From the NCBI RefSeq assembly GCF_046058945.1, contig NZ_CP175511.1, positions 1,116,001 through 1,180,000 of the forward strand: a stretch of DNA of 64,000 bases, written 5' to 3'. The translations under genes and the position numbers were made by a program. The notes below the pieces were generated by a model, which did no database searches, had not been told where the DNA came from, and was given only the letters and a program-made list of their open reading frames with translations. The stretch comes from Brochothrix campestris. GTDB taxonomy: Bacteria; Bacillota; Bacilli; Lactobacillales; Listeriaceae. Numbering within the stretch: position 1 is the first letter of the stretch; each line of letters opens with the position of its first letter. Of the stretch, positions 27,610 to 36,108 are shown piece by piece.

Positions 27610-30600
27610 ATGCAATTAAAACGTTTAGAGATGAATGGGTTCAAGTCATTTGCAGAAAAAGTAGCGGTTGATTTTGTACCTGGTATTACGGCTGTTGTCG
27701 GACCAAACGGTAGTGGTAAAAGTAATGTCACAGAAGCCATCCGTTGGGTGCTCGGTGAACAATCAGCGAAGGCATTACGTGGTGGTAAAATGAGTGACAT
27801 TATCTTTTCAGGTAGCGACACACGCGCAGCGATTAATATTGCCGAAGTCACGCTCGTATTTGATAACGAAGACGGTTTTTTACCCGATGATCATACTGAG
27901 GTTAGTGTAACGCGTCGTGTGTATCGTAATGGTGATAGCGAGTTTGAAATTAATCAACAGCCTTGTCGTCTCAAGGATATCGTTGAACTTTTTATGGATT
28001 CAGGCTTAGGGCGGGAATCGTTCTCGATTGTTTCTCAAGGTAAAATCGATAGTATTTTAAATAGTAAACCAACGGATCGCCGTCTCATTTTTGAAGAAGC
28101 AGCCGGTGTCTTAAAATATAAATCACGTAAAAAACAAGCGGAAGCAAAATTGCTCGAAACAGATGAGAACTTAAACCGTGTGCAAGATATTTTGTTCGAG
28201 TTACAAGACCAAGTGGAGCCGCTTGAAATTCAAGCAGCGATTGCCAAAGACTATTTGGCTCAAAAAGAAACGCTTGAGACCTTTGAAGTCGGCGTTCTAG
28301 CGGATGAAATTCAAACATTGACACAGGCAACTGACAAAACGACAGTCGCCCTTCATCAATGGCAGGCGAAGCTGAGTGAGAGCAAGGCGAAAGCCGACAC
28401 GTTATTAAAACAATGGCAGGCGAAGAAAACGTTATTTGCTGAAGTAACAACTGAGGCAGATACGGTGCAAGAGCAACTCGTGGAAACAACGCGTTTACTC
28501 GAACGAGCGAATGGTCAATGTGAGGTTTTAAAAGAACGGGCCTTGCACGGTCAAGCGAATGATTCCGAAGTTGTCGAACAATTGGAGGCAGTCACCGCAG
28601 TATTAGCAACAGCAAATAATCAACTAGCTGAGCAACAACAGCTGTATGATACGCTATTAGCTAAGGTTATTTTGATGCGTCAATCGGTGCAACAATTACA
28701 AAATTTTGTCGATGGCAAGGTCGAATGGACACCTGCTAAAATTGAGCGTTTGAAAAATGATTACATCGACTTACGTCACGAACAAACAACTTTGAAAAAT
28801 GAAAATGCCTTTATGACGAAGCAACATGAACAAAATAAACATCGTTTAGATAAACTGCGCTCAGAAAATGCGGCTGTAATTGAAAACAGAGCTGCAGCCA
28901 CCGCCCAACAAGCAGAAAAGCAAGCGCTGTTAGGTGAACAAACAACCGCAATTGAGCAAAAACGGGCGCAATACGAACAATTAACAAACACATTACACAC
29001 CGCCGAAGCGGCAGCTGCTCAGGCTGATTCGCAGTTGTATAAGGCGTATGAAATGCGTCAGCATGCAAAGGCGAAACATGATACACTCGTGGATTTAGAA
29101 AATGATTACGCGGGCTACTACCAAGGGGTTAAGATGTTGCTCAAAGAGCGTCATCGTTTTGGCGGCCTAGTGGGAGCTGTCGCTGAACAAGTCACTATAC
29201 CGTCGCAGTATGAAACCGCGATTGATATTGCCTTAGGCGCTAGCGCCCAACATTTAATTGTTGAAAACGAGCAAACAGCTCGTGAAGGGATTGCGTACTT
29301 AAAGGCGAATCACCTCGGTCGTGCAACCTTCTTACCGATAACAACAATCAAACCACGGATCATGCCACAAGATCTTAAACAACGCTTGGTGCAGCATGAA
29401 GGCTTCATTGGCATCGGGTCGGAATTAGTCACAATCGATGCCCGCTATCAAGTGATTGTTGGTAACCTCCTCGGTCAAGTAATTATTGCATCTGATTTAA
29501 TCAATGCCAATCAGCTGGCTAAACTGATCAATCATCGCTTTCGTATTGTCACACTCGAAGGCGACGTAGTGAATCCTGGTGGTTCAATGACTGGTGGGGC
29601 AATGAAACAAAATAAAGCACCATTGTTAGGCCGTAAAAGTGAGATTGCCTCATTGGCGGCTAAACTTGTTCAAATGGAGGCGGTTATTAGCCAACTCGAA
29701 CAAAAAGTCACAGCCCTCAAGGCGGAAGTGACAGCTACGCGTGACCAACGTGAAGCACTCCGATCTGAAGGAGAACGCCTGAACTATGAAGTGAAACGAA
29801 TTGAAGAAGACATCGCTGCGACGCAAACTGCAATGTCGCGTATTAATGAAAATATGCATATATTTGATTTCGATGTGAAGGAACTCGTCGATGAAAATGC
29901 GTCATTAATAAGCAAAATGGCTGCAAATGAAGCGAAGATGGCTGAAATGACAACGACTTTAGCGAGCCAAGAAAGCGCGATTGAACAGGCAACCCAAAGT
30001 CAAAATATGGCTGATGAACAACGGGCCGAACACGTGCAACGTTTAACGGATCAGAAAACCGAATTGGCTGTATCTGAAGAAAAACTGACTCAGGCGAAAA
30101 ACAAACTCGCTGAAATGAAACAGCTGATTGCAACGCATGAGGCAAAGGCTGAACAGTTACAAGAAAAACTAACCTTTATTCATTCACAGCAGACCGAACA
30201 CGCCTCGACAAGTGAGCAACTCGAAGAAACACGTGATCGCTTACAAACGGAGATGAATGCTGTGCAAGCGACCTCTGATAAATTGAAAGCGAAACGAATT
30301 CGCGTTGAAAAACAACTGGGTGAGGTGGCGTCAACACGGGAATATCAATTAAATGAAGTCGCAACTCATGAGAAGCAGTATAACGAAGCCTTAATGTCAC
30401 TCGAACGTGACCAAAATGAGCGGACATATCGATTGAATGCCTTAAAAGAAAATTATGACTTAACGTTAGCTGATGCGTTAGCACGACCAGCGTTACAGCT
30501 TCCGATTGAAGAGGCGAAGAAAAAAGTGCGTCTGATTAAACGAACAATTGAAGAACTTGGACCGGTTAACTTAGGCGCAATCGAAGAATTCCAACGCGTG

Positions 30601-31176
30601 CAAACACGCTACAACTTCTTGACGCAACAACAAACTGACCTTGTCACAGCCAAAGAGACATTGAATGTGACGATGTCTGAAATGGATGAAGAAGTGTCAC
30701 GTCGGTTCTTTGAAACGTTTACTGAAATTAAGCGCCAATTCGAACTGATTTTCCCTAAAATGTTCGGTGGTGGACAAGCGGCACTCGTGTTAACTGATCC
30801 AGCCGACCTCTTGAATACAGGTGTCGATATCGTGGCGCAACCACCCGGTAAAAAACTGCAAAACCTGTTATTATTATCAGGTGGTGAACGCGCATTAACG
30901 GCGATTACACTGCTGTTTGCGATTATTGAAACGCGTCCGGTACCATTTTGTATTTTAGATGAGGTCGAAGCGGCGCTTGATGAAGCAAACGTGATGCGTT
31001 TTGGCTCATACATGCAAGCATTCCAACAAAACATGCAATTCATTGTCATTACACATCGTAAAGGGACAATGGAAGCGGCGAACGTACTTTATGGTGTGAC
31101 GATGCAAGAATCAGGCGTTTCTAAACTCGTTTCCGTCCGTTTAGAAGAAGCTGACTCCTTAGTACCGAATAGCTAA
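27610..31176 (+). CDS. smc: Chromosome segregation protein SMC
   Basis: SMC (1188 residues) is the core of the bacterial condensin, with ScpA/ScpB elsewhere. Walker A GPNGSGKSN (31-39), long coiled coils (~170-500 and ~680-1010), a hinge around 520-640 (GGLVGAVAEQV onward), then signature LLSGGERAL (~1090) and Walker B FCILDEVEAALD. ATG 27610 is chosen over an in-frame start at 27598 that overlaps the AAGGAGTGA site at the rnc stop. Length is typical. Confidence 0.97.
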   Translation: MQLKRLEMNGFKSFAEKVAVDFVPGITAVVGPNGSGKSNVTEAIRWVLGEQSAKALRGGKMSDIIFSGSDTRAAINIAEVTLVFDNEDGFLPDDHTEVSVTRRVYRNGDSEFEINQQPCRLKDIVELFMDSGLGRESFSIVSQGKIDSILNSKPTDRRLIFEEAAGVLKYKSRKKQAEAKLLETDENLNRVQDILFELQDQVEPLEIQAAIAKDYLAQKETLETFEVGVLADEIQTLTQATDKTTVALHQWQAKLSESKAKADTLLKQWQAKKTLFAEVTTEADTVQEQLVETTRLLERANGQCEVLKERALHGQANDSEVVEQLEAVTAVLATANNQLAEQQQLYDTLLAKVILMRQSVQQLQNFVDGKVEWTPAKIERLKNDYIDLRHEQTTLKNENAFMTKQHEQNKHRLDKLRSENAAVIENRAAATAQQAEKQALLGEQTTAIEQKRAQYEQLTNTLHTAEAAAAQADSQLYKAYEMRQHAKAKHDTLVDLENDYAGYYQGVKMLLKERHRFGGLVGAVAEQVTIPSQYETAIDIALGASAQHLIVENEQTAREGIAYLKANHLGRATFLPITTIKPRIMPQDLKQRLVQHEGFIGIGSELVTIDARYQVIVGNLLGQVIIASDLINANQLAKLINHRFRIVTLEGDVVNPGGSMTGGAMKQNKAPLLGRKSEIASLAAKLVQMEAVISQLEQKVTALKAEVTATRDQREALRSEGERLNYEVKRIEEDIAATQTAMSRINENMHIFDFDVKELVDENASLISKMAANEAKMAEMTTTLASQESAIEQATQSQNMADEQRAEHVQRLTDQKTELAVSEEKLTQAKNKLAEMKQLIATHEAKAEQLQEKLTFIHSQQTEHASTSEQLEETRDRLQTEMNAVQATSDKLKAKRIRVEKQLGEVASTREYQLNEVATHEKQYNEALMSLERDQNERTYRLNALKENYDLTLADALARPALQLPIEEAKKKVRLIKRTIEELGPVNLGAIEEFQRVQTRYNFLTQQQTDLVTAKETLNVTMSEMDEEVSRRFFETFTEIKRQFELIFPKMFGGGQAALVLTDPADLLNTGVDIVAQPPGKKLQNLLLLSGGERALTAITLLFAIIETRPVPFCILDEVEAALDEANVMRFGSYMQAFQQNMQFIVITHRKGTMEAANVLYGVTMQESGVSKLVSVRLEEADSLVPNS

Positions 31177-31199
31177 TACGAATAAAGTGAGGGTTTATA

Positions 31200-32183
31200 A
31201 TGGGCTTTTTTAAGAAAATTAAAGATAAGATGACGAATTCATCAACTGAAATGACTGAAAAATTTAAAATGGGCTTAGAAAAAACACGCGATAGCTTTTC
31301 TGGGAAGTTAAATGCCCTTGTCGCACGTTACCGTAACGTCGATGAAGATTTCTTCGAAGAACTCGAAGAGATGCTCATCATGGCCGATATCGGTGTTAAT
31401 ACCGTAATGGAATTAATCGATGAACTACGGGATGAAGTCAAATTGCGCAATATTAAAGAAACGAGTGCCTTGTTTGAAGTGATTTCAGAAAAATTAGTCG
31501 CGATTTATGAAGAGGCCGGTGAGGTTGAAACAACACTTAACATTAACAATGACGGCTTAAATGTCATTTTGTTTGTCGGTGTCAATGGTGTTGGTAAGAC
31601 GACTACGATTGGTAAATTGGCCAACAAACTAACAAAAGAAGGCAAAAACGTCATGTTAGCAGCCGCCGATACATTTCGTGCGGGTGCGATTGAACAATTA
31701 GAAGTGTGGGGCGACCGTGTAGGTGTGCCTGTTATTAAACAAAAAGAAGGCTCTGATCCCGCATCAGTTATTTTTGATGCTTTACAAGCAGCTAAAAGTC
31801 GCAATGTTGATGTCTTAATTTGTGATACAGCGGGTCGTTTGCAAAACAAAGTTAACCTCATGAATGAACTGAGTAAAGTGCGCCGTGTCATTGAGCGTGA
31901 ATTACCGAATGCACCACATGAAGTTTTACAAGTTATCGATGCAACAACCGGACAAAATGGCTTGCAACAGGCAAAAGTCTTTGGTGAGGCAACTGACGTA
32001 TCTGGCATCGTACTCACAAAACTTGATGGTACGGCTAAAGGGGGGATTGCTCTGGCAATCCGCCGCGAATTACAGGTGCCCGTTAAACTCGTCGGTTTAG
32101 GTGAGCAAATAGATGATTTACAAGTGTTTGATTCCAACCTATTTGTCTATGGCTTGTTTGGCGATATGATTGATAATGAGTAA
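31200..32183 (+). CDS. ftsY: Signal recognition particle receptor FtsY
   Basis: FtsY (327 residues) docks SRP-ribosome complexes at the membrane. The short N-terminus lacks the long acidic domain of E. coli FtsY, as usual in Bacilli. The N domain is followed by G-domain motifs GVNGVGKTTT (127-136), DTAGRLQNK and TKLDGTAKGG. It follows smc by 23 bases. Normally ylxM and ffh come next; here a 7.8 kb accessory island intervenes. Confidence 0.97.
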   Translation: MGFFKKIKDKMTNSSTEMTEKFKMGLEKTRDSFSGKLNALVARYRNVDEDFFEELEEMLIMADIGVNTVMELIDELRDEVKLRNIKETSALFEVISEKLVAIYEEAGEVETTLNINNDGLNVILFVGVNGVGKTTTIGKLANKLTKEGKNVMLAAADTFRAGAIEQLEVWGDRVGVPVIKQKEGSDPASVIFDALQAAKSRNVDVLICDTAGRLQNKVNLMNELSKVRRVIERELPNAPHEVLQVIDATTGQNGLQQAKVFGEATDVSGIVLTKLDGTAKGGIALAIRRELQVPVKLVGLGEQIDDLQVFDSNLFVYGLFGDMIDNE

Positions 32184-32354
32184 GGGCTGCTTCGATCTAC
32201 AGAAGTACGTTCTTAGCACAAAAGCGACATCAGCTTGTTAAACCTTGAAGATAGTGGAATGTAAAAGAATAACAACTATATACTGATGTTACTTTGTCAC
32301 TTGCATTAACTTTCCAAGATAAAGCAGTTTAATTCGACTTTATCGACAATCTGG
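32184..32354 (+). repeat. Intergenic 3'-end repeat, copy C
   Basis: The stretch after ftsY resembles the 39680-39896 repeat over much of its length (shared blocks around ATCAGCTnGTT, ATAACAAC, GTCACTTG, CAGTTTAATT) and ends CGACTTTATCGACAATC just before the terminator. It is more diverged than copies A and B. No coding sequence is seen in it. Confidence 0.7.
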
Positions 32355-32384
32355 AGTGTTGCCCAAAAGGGTGACACTTTTTTT
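32355..32384 (+). terminator. Terminator of smc-ftsY
   Basis: AGTGTTGCCC pairs with GGGTGACACT (one mismatch) around AAAA, followed by seven T. Confidence 0.88.
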
Positions 32385-32407
32385 ACTGTTGATATTTATT
32401 ATTTAAC

Positions 32408-33657
32408 GGCGAATTGTATAATCAAGTTAGCCACCTGAATTTATAAAAAAAGTGCCTTAGCGAAAAATCATGTATTATTGAGATTACGACACCAAACAAT
32501 AAAGGATGATTTTGCTATGACACTCATAAAGAATGACACATTTAAAACAAAACATACACACCTTTCTGTTGCCGAACGTAGGATGATACAAATGTTACTC
32601 CGCAAGAAAGAATCACATCGGTCAATTGCTTATTTACTCAATCGGTCACCTCAAACAATTAACAACGAAGTTAAAAGGGGAATAATCACGAAAAGATTTC
32701 GATTGAAAGTAAACAAAAAACAAAGCACCGTCTTTCTTGTTCGTTCTTACTCGCATAAAAAGGGACAAGCTTGTTATGAACTCAAGCGCAAAAATTGTGG
32801 CCGTAAATACAAATGGATTTCCTGCGTTGCCTTCATTGAATATGTCACTCGAAAAATAGCAATTGATAAATGGTCACCTGATGCAATCGTTGGCTATGCC
32901 AAACGCCATCAGCTTTTTTCAGACGATGAAATGCTTTCAGTAAAAACACTTTATCATCTGATTGATGCTGGTTTCTTAGGCGTCAAAAACATTGACTTGA
33001 ATAAAAAGGTATCACGACAAATTAAGAAACAAAAAAGTCGTAAGAACAAGCGTATATTAGGACAATCAATTGAAAAACGTCCAGACATCGTTGATGTCCG
33101 AGAAGAATTAGGGCATTGGGAAATTGATACTGTTGTTGGTCTGAAAAATAAAGCAGACGCTGTTTTATTAACATTGACTGAGCGTAAAACACGATTTGAA
33201 TTCATACTCAAAGTCGAAGGAAAACAAGCATCTTTTGTGAATAAAGCCCTCTTACAACTAAAGAAACAGTGTGGATCATATTTTGGAGCCATCTTTAAAA
33301 CCATTACTGCGGATAATGGCAAAGAATTTTCAGGCATCAATGAGTTGCTCAAAGATACACTGGCTATTTATTTCACACATCCTTATTCCTCTTGGGAACG
33401 TGGCACCAATGAAAATCATGATGGAATCATTCGAAGATTCATTCCAAAAGGACGTTCTGTCAGTGATGTAAGTGATCAACTTGTCCAACGGATTCAAACA
33501 TGGATGAATAATTTGCCACGTCGGATTTTAGGATTTCAAACACCAAAAGAGCTATTTTTAGAAGAAATTACAAAACTTCAACTGTTCACAAATGAAAAAG
33601 TAAACTTACTATCATGATTCGGCACGTGGTGGCTAACTTATGCTTGCAATTCATGAA
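32408..33657 (+). mobile_element. Complete IS30-family insertion sequence (copy 2)
   Basis: The element is 1250 bases between shared ends (GGCGAATTG on the left, CAATTCATGAA on the right). Terminal repeats of ~24 bases agree in GAATTG and AAGTTAGCCAC with a variable seven-base middle. It carries one transposase gene. Flanks (TTTAAC and AAAAAA) show no direct repeat, unlike the copy at 36109. Confidence 0.92.
32517..33617 (+). CDS. IS30-family transposase (full length)
   Basis: The 366-residue transposase has an N-terminal helix-turn-helix (SIAYLLNRSPQTINNEVKRG, ~39-58) and a C-terminal DDE catalytic domain. Catalytic residues lie in ELGHWEIDTVVG, TADNGKEF and SWERGTNENHDG. ATG 32517 follows AAGGATGA. 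It differs from the 36109 copy at a handful of residues (for example Asp7 versus Asn) and extends seven residues further, ending KVNLLS. It appears intact. Confidence 0.95.
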   Translation: MTLIKNDTFKTKHTHLSVAERRMIQMLLRKKESHRSIAYLLNRSPQTINNEVKRGIITKRFRLKVNKKQSTVFLVRSYSHKKGQACYELKRKNCGRKYKWISCVAFIEYVTRKIAIDKWSPDAIVGYAKRHQLFSDDEMLSVKTLYHLIDAGFLGVKNIDLNKKVSRQIKKQKSRKNKRILGQSIEKRPDIVDVREELGHWEIDTVVGLKNKADAVLLTLTERKTRFEFILKVEGKQASFVNKALLQLKKQCGSYFGAIFKTITADNGKEFSGINELLKDTLAIYFTHPYSSWERGTNENHDGIIRRFIPKGRSVSDVSDQLVQRIQTWMNNLPRRILGFQTPKELFLEEITKLQLFTNEKVNLLS

Positions 33658-34095
33658 AAAAAAGAAATCTTAACTTTTTAACAACGAAATTATTTTAAAA
33701 GCACCCATTCATAAGGTGCTTTTTTTATAACATACTTTCATGTGACTGTTGTATAATCAAAAAAAAAACGAAAAATAAATAAGGGCACAATACAAGAAAT
33801 TATTGATCTAATAAAATAAGATTAGTAATAAATTATAAAGTAATGTATTTACTGATGGTTATGATAAATTTTTTTGCAATAAGTGCTTACAGATTTCTTT
33901 AATAACTTAAAGTTTTTTTGGAACTTTTGGGACACTTATTCTGACTAAAAAACAGAGGTAAAGAGAAAAATTACATATAAACATTAAAATTATTAAATAA
34001 CAATCTAATTATCAGAAAAATCAGAAATAAACATTTACTAATGTATATAACTATGATAATCTTATTATAGGTTACAATTAAAAGAGGGATATATT
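33618..34095. other. AT-rich intergenic region before the peptide/TPR/MFS cassette
   Basis: The IS30 right end occupies 33618-33657. A bidirectional-looking terminator follows at 33699. A perfect TATAAT with an extended TG element is at 33752, without a good -35. The rest is very AT-rich. A 19-codon hydrophobic ORF at 33843 has no ribosome binding site. The segment ends with GAGGG for the 16-codon ORF at 34096. Confidence 0.55.
33699..33727 (+). terminator. Terminator with no intact upstream gene
   Basis: AGCACC / GGTGCT stem with a nine-base loop and seven T. The only upstream gene is the IS30 transposase, so this may be the leftover terminator of a disrupted gene or insulate the cassette from the IS. 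Confidence 0.75.
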
Positions 34096-34146
34096 ATGAA
34101 AAAGCCATCTTTAACACGTAAATCAAAAGTTTTCGGATACATATGA
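34096..34146 (+). CDS. 16-residue cationic peptide ORF leading the TPR-MFS cassette
   Basis: ATG 34096 lies seven bases after GAGGG and encodes MKKPSLTRKSKVFGYI, with five Lys/Arg in the first eleven residues and an aromatic end (FGYI). Its TGA overlaps the ATG of the TPR gene (ATGA), the same coupling seen between the TPR and MFS genes. The TPR gene has no other ribosome binding site upstream, so this ORF is probably translated. It could be a peptide product, a signalling peptide, a short modified-peptide precursor, or only a coupling leader. I recognise no family. Confidence 0.5.
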   Translation: MKKPSLTRKSKVFGYI

Positions 34147-34868
34147 ATTATTTAAGAACCAATCCTAATAAACTTAAAGATTTAAAAAAAGCTAAACTCA
34201 TATTGAATGAAGCTCATAATATTGCAACTACAGAATTACTGTGTTTGGGAGATCAACAAAAATTCATTGAAATATTTAACAGAAATGGTTATGCATTAGC
34301 TCTTTTTCAGGAGGGTAAAACTACAGAATGTATAAATATATTGAATGAAAAGATTGCGATGCTATCTGAAATAATAAACGAAAAAAACACGAATTCTCAC
34401 TTTAAATTGCATAAAACGGTTCTTATGTACAACTTATACCAGTGTTATTTAAAAGAAGATATGATTGATAGTGCTGAAAAAACAATAAAGATGGTTATTG
34501 ATTCAGATGAAAATGATATAGAATATAAATATGATTTAGTGCGTTTTTTAATTGAAGAAAATAGGTTTGAAGAAGCATTAGAAGAATTGGATAATATAAA
34601 AAACACAAATAATCCTGACTGTTATTCTCAAAATTCTTACTTAGGATATTGTTACTATTTATTAGAGGATTATAATAACTCTAAAATGTTTTTTAAAAAG
34701 GCATTAGATTATAATTATGAAGATAGTAAAGAAGAAGAAGCATTATATAATTATTTACTTACTTTAGAACAAGTTTTGGAAGTAGATACTATACAGAAAT
34801 TGAAAGCTAAATATAGTAATAAAAAATTTGTGTTTTTCAATAAAGAAATAGAGGAAATATTTAAATGA
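34143..34868 (+). CDS. Tetratricopeptide-repeat protein of unknown function
   Basis: This 241-residue soluble protein is almost all helical. TPR-like units are visible from ~45 on (GYALALFQEGKTTECINILNE; MYNLYQCYLKEDMIDSAEKT; YKYDLVRFLIEENRFEEALEEL; SYLGYCYYLLEDYNNSKMFF). There is no DNA-binding domain, signal peptide or membrane helix. TPR folds bind peptides or partner proteins; Rap/Rgg-type sensors use them for peptide pheromones, but the helix-turn-helix of Rgg is absent here. G+C is very low (13 of 60 bases at 34681-34740). It is coupled by ATGA overlaps to the peptide ORF and the MFS gene. Confidence 0.75.
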   Translation: MNYLRTNPNKLKDLKKAKLILNEAHNIATTELLCLGDQQKFIEIFNRNGYALALFQEGKTTECINILNEKIAMLSEIINEKNTNSHFKLHKTVLMYNLYQCYLKEDMIDSAEKTIKMVIDSDENDIEYKYDLVRFLIEENRFEEALEELDNIKNTNNPDCYSQNSYLGYCYYLLEDYNNSKMFFKKALDYNYEDSKEEEALYNYLLTLEQVLEVDTIQKLKAKYSNKKFVFFNKEIEEIFK

Positions 34869-36064
34869 TTAAAGGAAAAGTAATACCTAATAACTTAGTT
34901 GTTTTTCTAGTTGTTTTTTACACAAGTATGGGCATTTCAAAATATATACAAGTTTTATGGTTTAATAACCATAACGCTTTATTTAATTATTCTTTATCAT
35001 ATGCTTCAATGGCTATATTTGGTTCGCTATCTTTCATAATTTCAAGTTTTATTAACCATTGGTCTATACAGAAATTACTAAGAGTATTTTTGCCATTATA
35101 CGCCATAGGAATGTCTTTAAGGGTTTTTTATGAAAGTCCGATAATAGCAATACTATCAGGCGGAATATCTGGAATAGGTGCATCTGTATGTTTATTAGCT
35201 ATTAGATCTTGGATCTATTATTTATCAGATGAGAACAAAGAACATAAAGAGAAAATAATTTCATTTAGGTATACAATAATGCAAATATCTTTAACTATTG
35301 CAACACTAATTTCAGGTCAATTAATATTTTTTATAAATACTAATAATAAATATATTTATTTACTAGTAATAAGCGCGATTATGCTACTATTTCTTATAGG
35401 AATGAAGAACATTCCTATAAGAAATAGTGTGGAAACAAAAAAAAATAAAAAAACTTTCAAACTTCCCACTAATAAGTCTCATAGTATATTTTTATATTTA
35501 TCTGTTTTGATTTTAGGAATATCTACATCTTTAATCGAACCATTAATACCTGTTTTAATCAAAAATGTTGGTTATAATGCTGCAGTAGCCAGTATAATAT
35601 ATACTATGTATGGAATATTTAAAGTGCTGTCTATCTTTTTGTTTAAGTTTAATATTTTTTCTCGAAATGCATCTAAAACATTTGTTACATTAGAGTTAAC
35701 TTCGGGGATTATTATTATTATACTTGGATTTATAGGTATTGATAGGATACTAATGGTAGTTTTTTTAATGATTATTGGTATAGAAACAGCAGGTTTCTTT
35801 GTCTTAAAAGAAATAATGGAATACGATATGTTACCTAAAAATGAATTAGTTTTATATCTCGGTATTATTCAATCTGCTTTTTTATTAGGAGATGCTCTAG
35901 GTAGTATATTAGGTGCGTCCATCTATACTGTATATGGAGAAAACGTCTTAATTTCAATACTAGGTATGATTATTATAATTTCTGGTGCTACTTATCACAG
36001 AATGTATGTCTATATGAAAAAACAAAGAGATTTTTGTTCTTCAGACCATGGAACACAGACATAA
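34865..36064 (+). CDS. Major facilitator superfamily transporter
   Basis: The 399-residue protein has about twelve transmembrane helices in two halves split by a basic loop near 195-210 (ETKKNKKTFKLPTNKSH). The start ATG overlaps the TPR stop (ATGA). MFS exporters move small molecules or short peptides; microcin C clusters pair a tiny peptide gene with an MFS exporter, but the adenylating enzyme of those clusters is absent here. Substrate unknown. The gene ends 44 bases before the second IS30. Base composition is AT-rich, unlike the island flanks. Confidence 0.8.
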   Translation: MIKGKVIPNNLVVFLVVFYTSMGISKYIQVLWFNNHNALFNYSLSYASMAIFGSLSFIISSFINHWSIQKLLRVFLPLYAIGMSLRVFYESPIIAILSGGISGIGASVCLLAIRSWIYYLSDENKEHKEKIISFRYTIMQISLTIATLISGQLIFFINTNNKYIYLLVISAIMLLFLIGMKNIPIRNSVETKKNKKTFKLPTNKSHSIFLYLSVLILGISTSLIEPLIPVLIKNVGYNAAVASIIYTMYGIFKVLSIFLFKFNIFSRNASKTFVTLELTSGIIIIILGFIGIDRILMVVFLMIIGIETAGFFVLKEIMEYDMLPKNELVLYLGIIQSAFLLGDALGSILGASIYTVYGENVLISILGMIIIISGATYHRMYVYMKKQRDFCSSDHGTQT

Positions 36065-36108
36065 AGAATCTGTCTAATGTATTTTTTCTAATTATAATTT
36101 ATACTTTT

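Noticed and set aside
31505..32137. 210-codon minus-strand frame opposite ftsY
   Set aside because: Antisense shadow; ftsY on the plus strand is clearly the gene.
33843..33902. 19-codon hydrophobic ORF resembling a short hydrophobic pheromone
   Set aside because: No ribosome binding site at a proper distance and no Rgg-type regulator nearby; likely chance in AT-rich DNA.
34143..34868. Rgg/PlcR-type pheromone receptor
   Set aside because: TPR-like repeats are present but the N-terminal helix-turn-helix needed for these regulators is missing.
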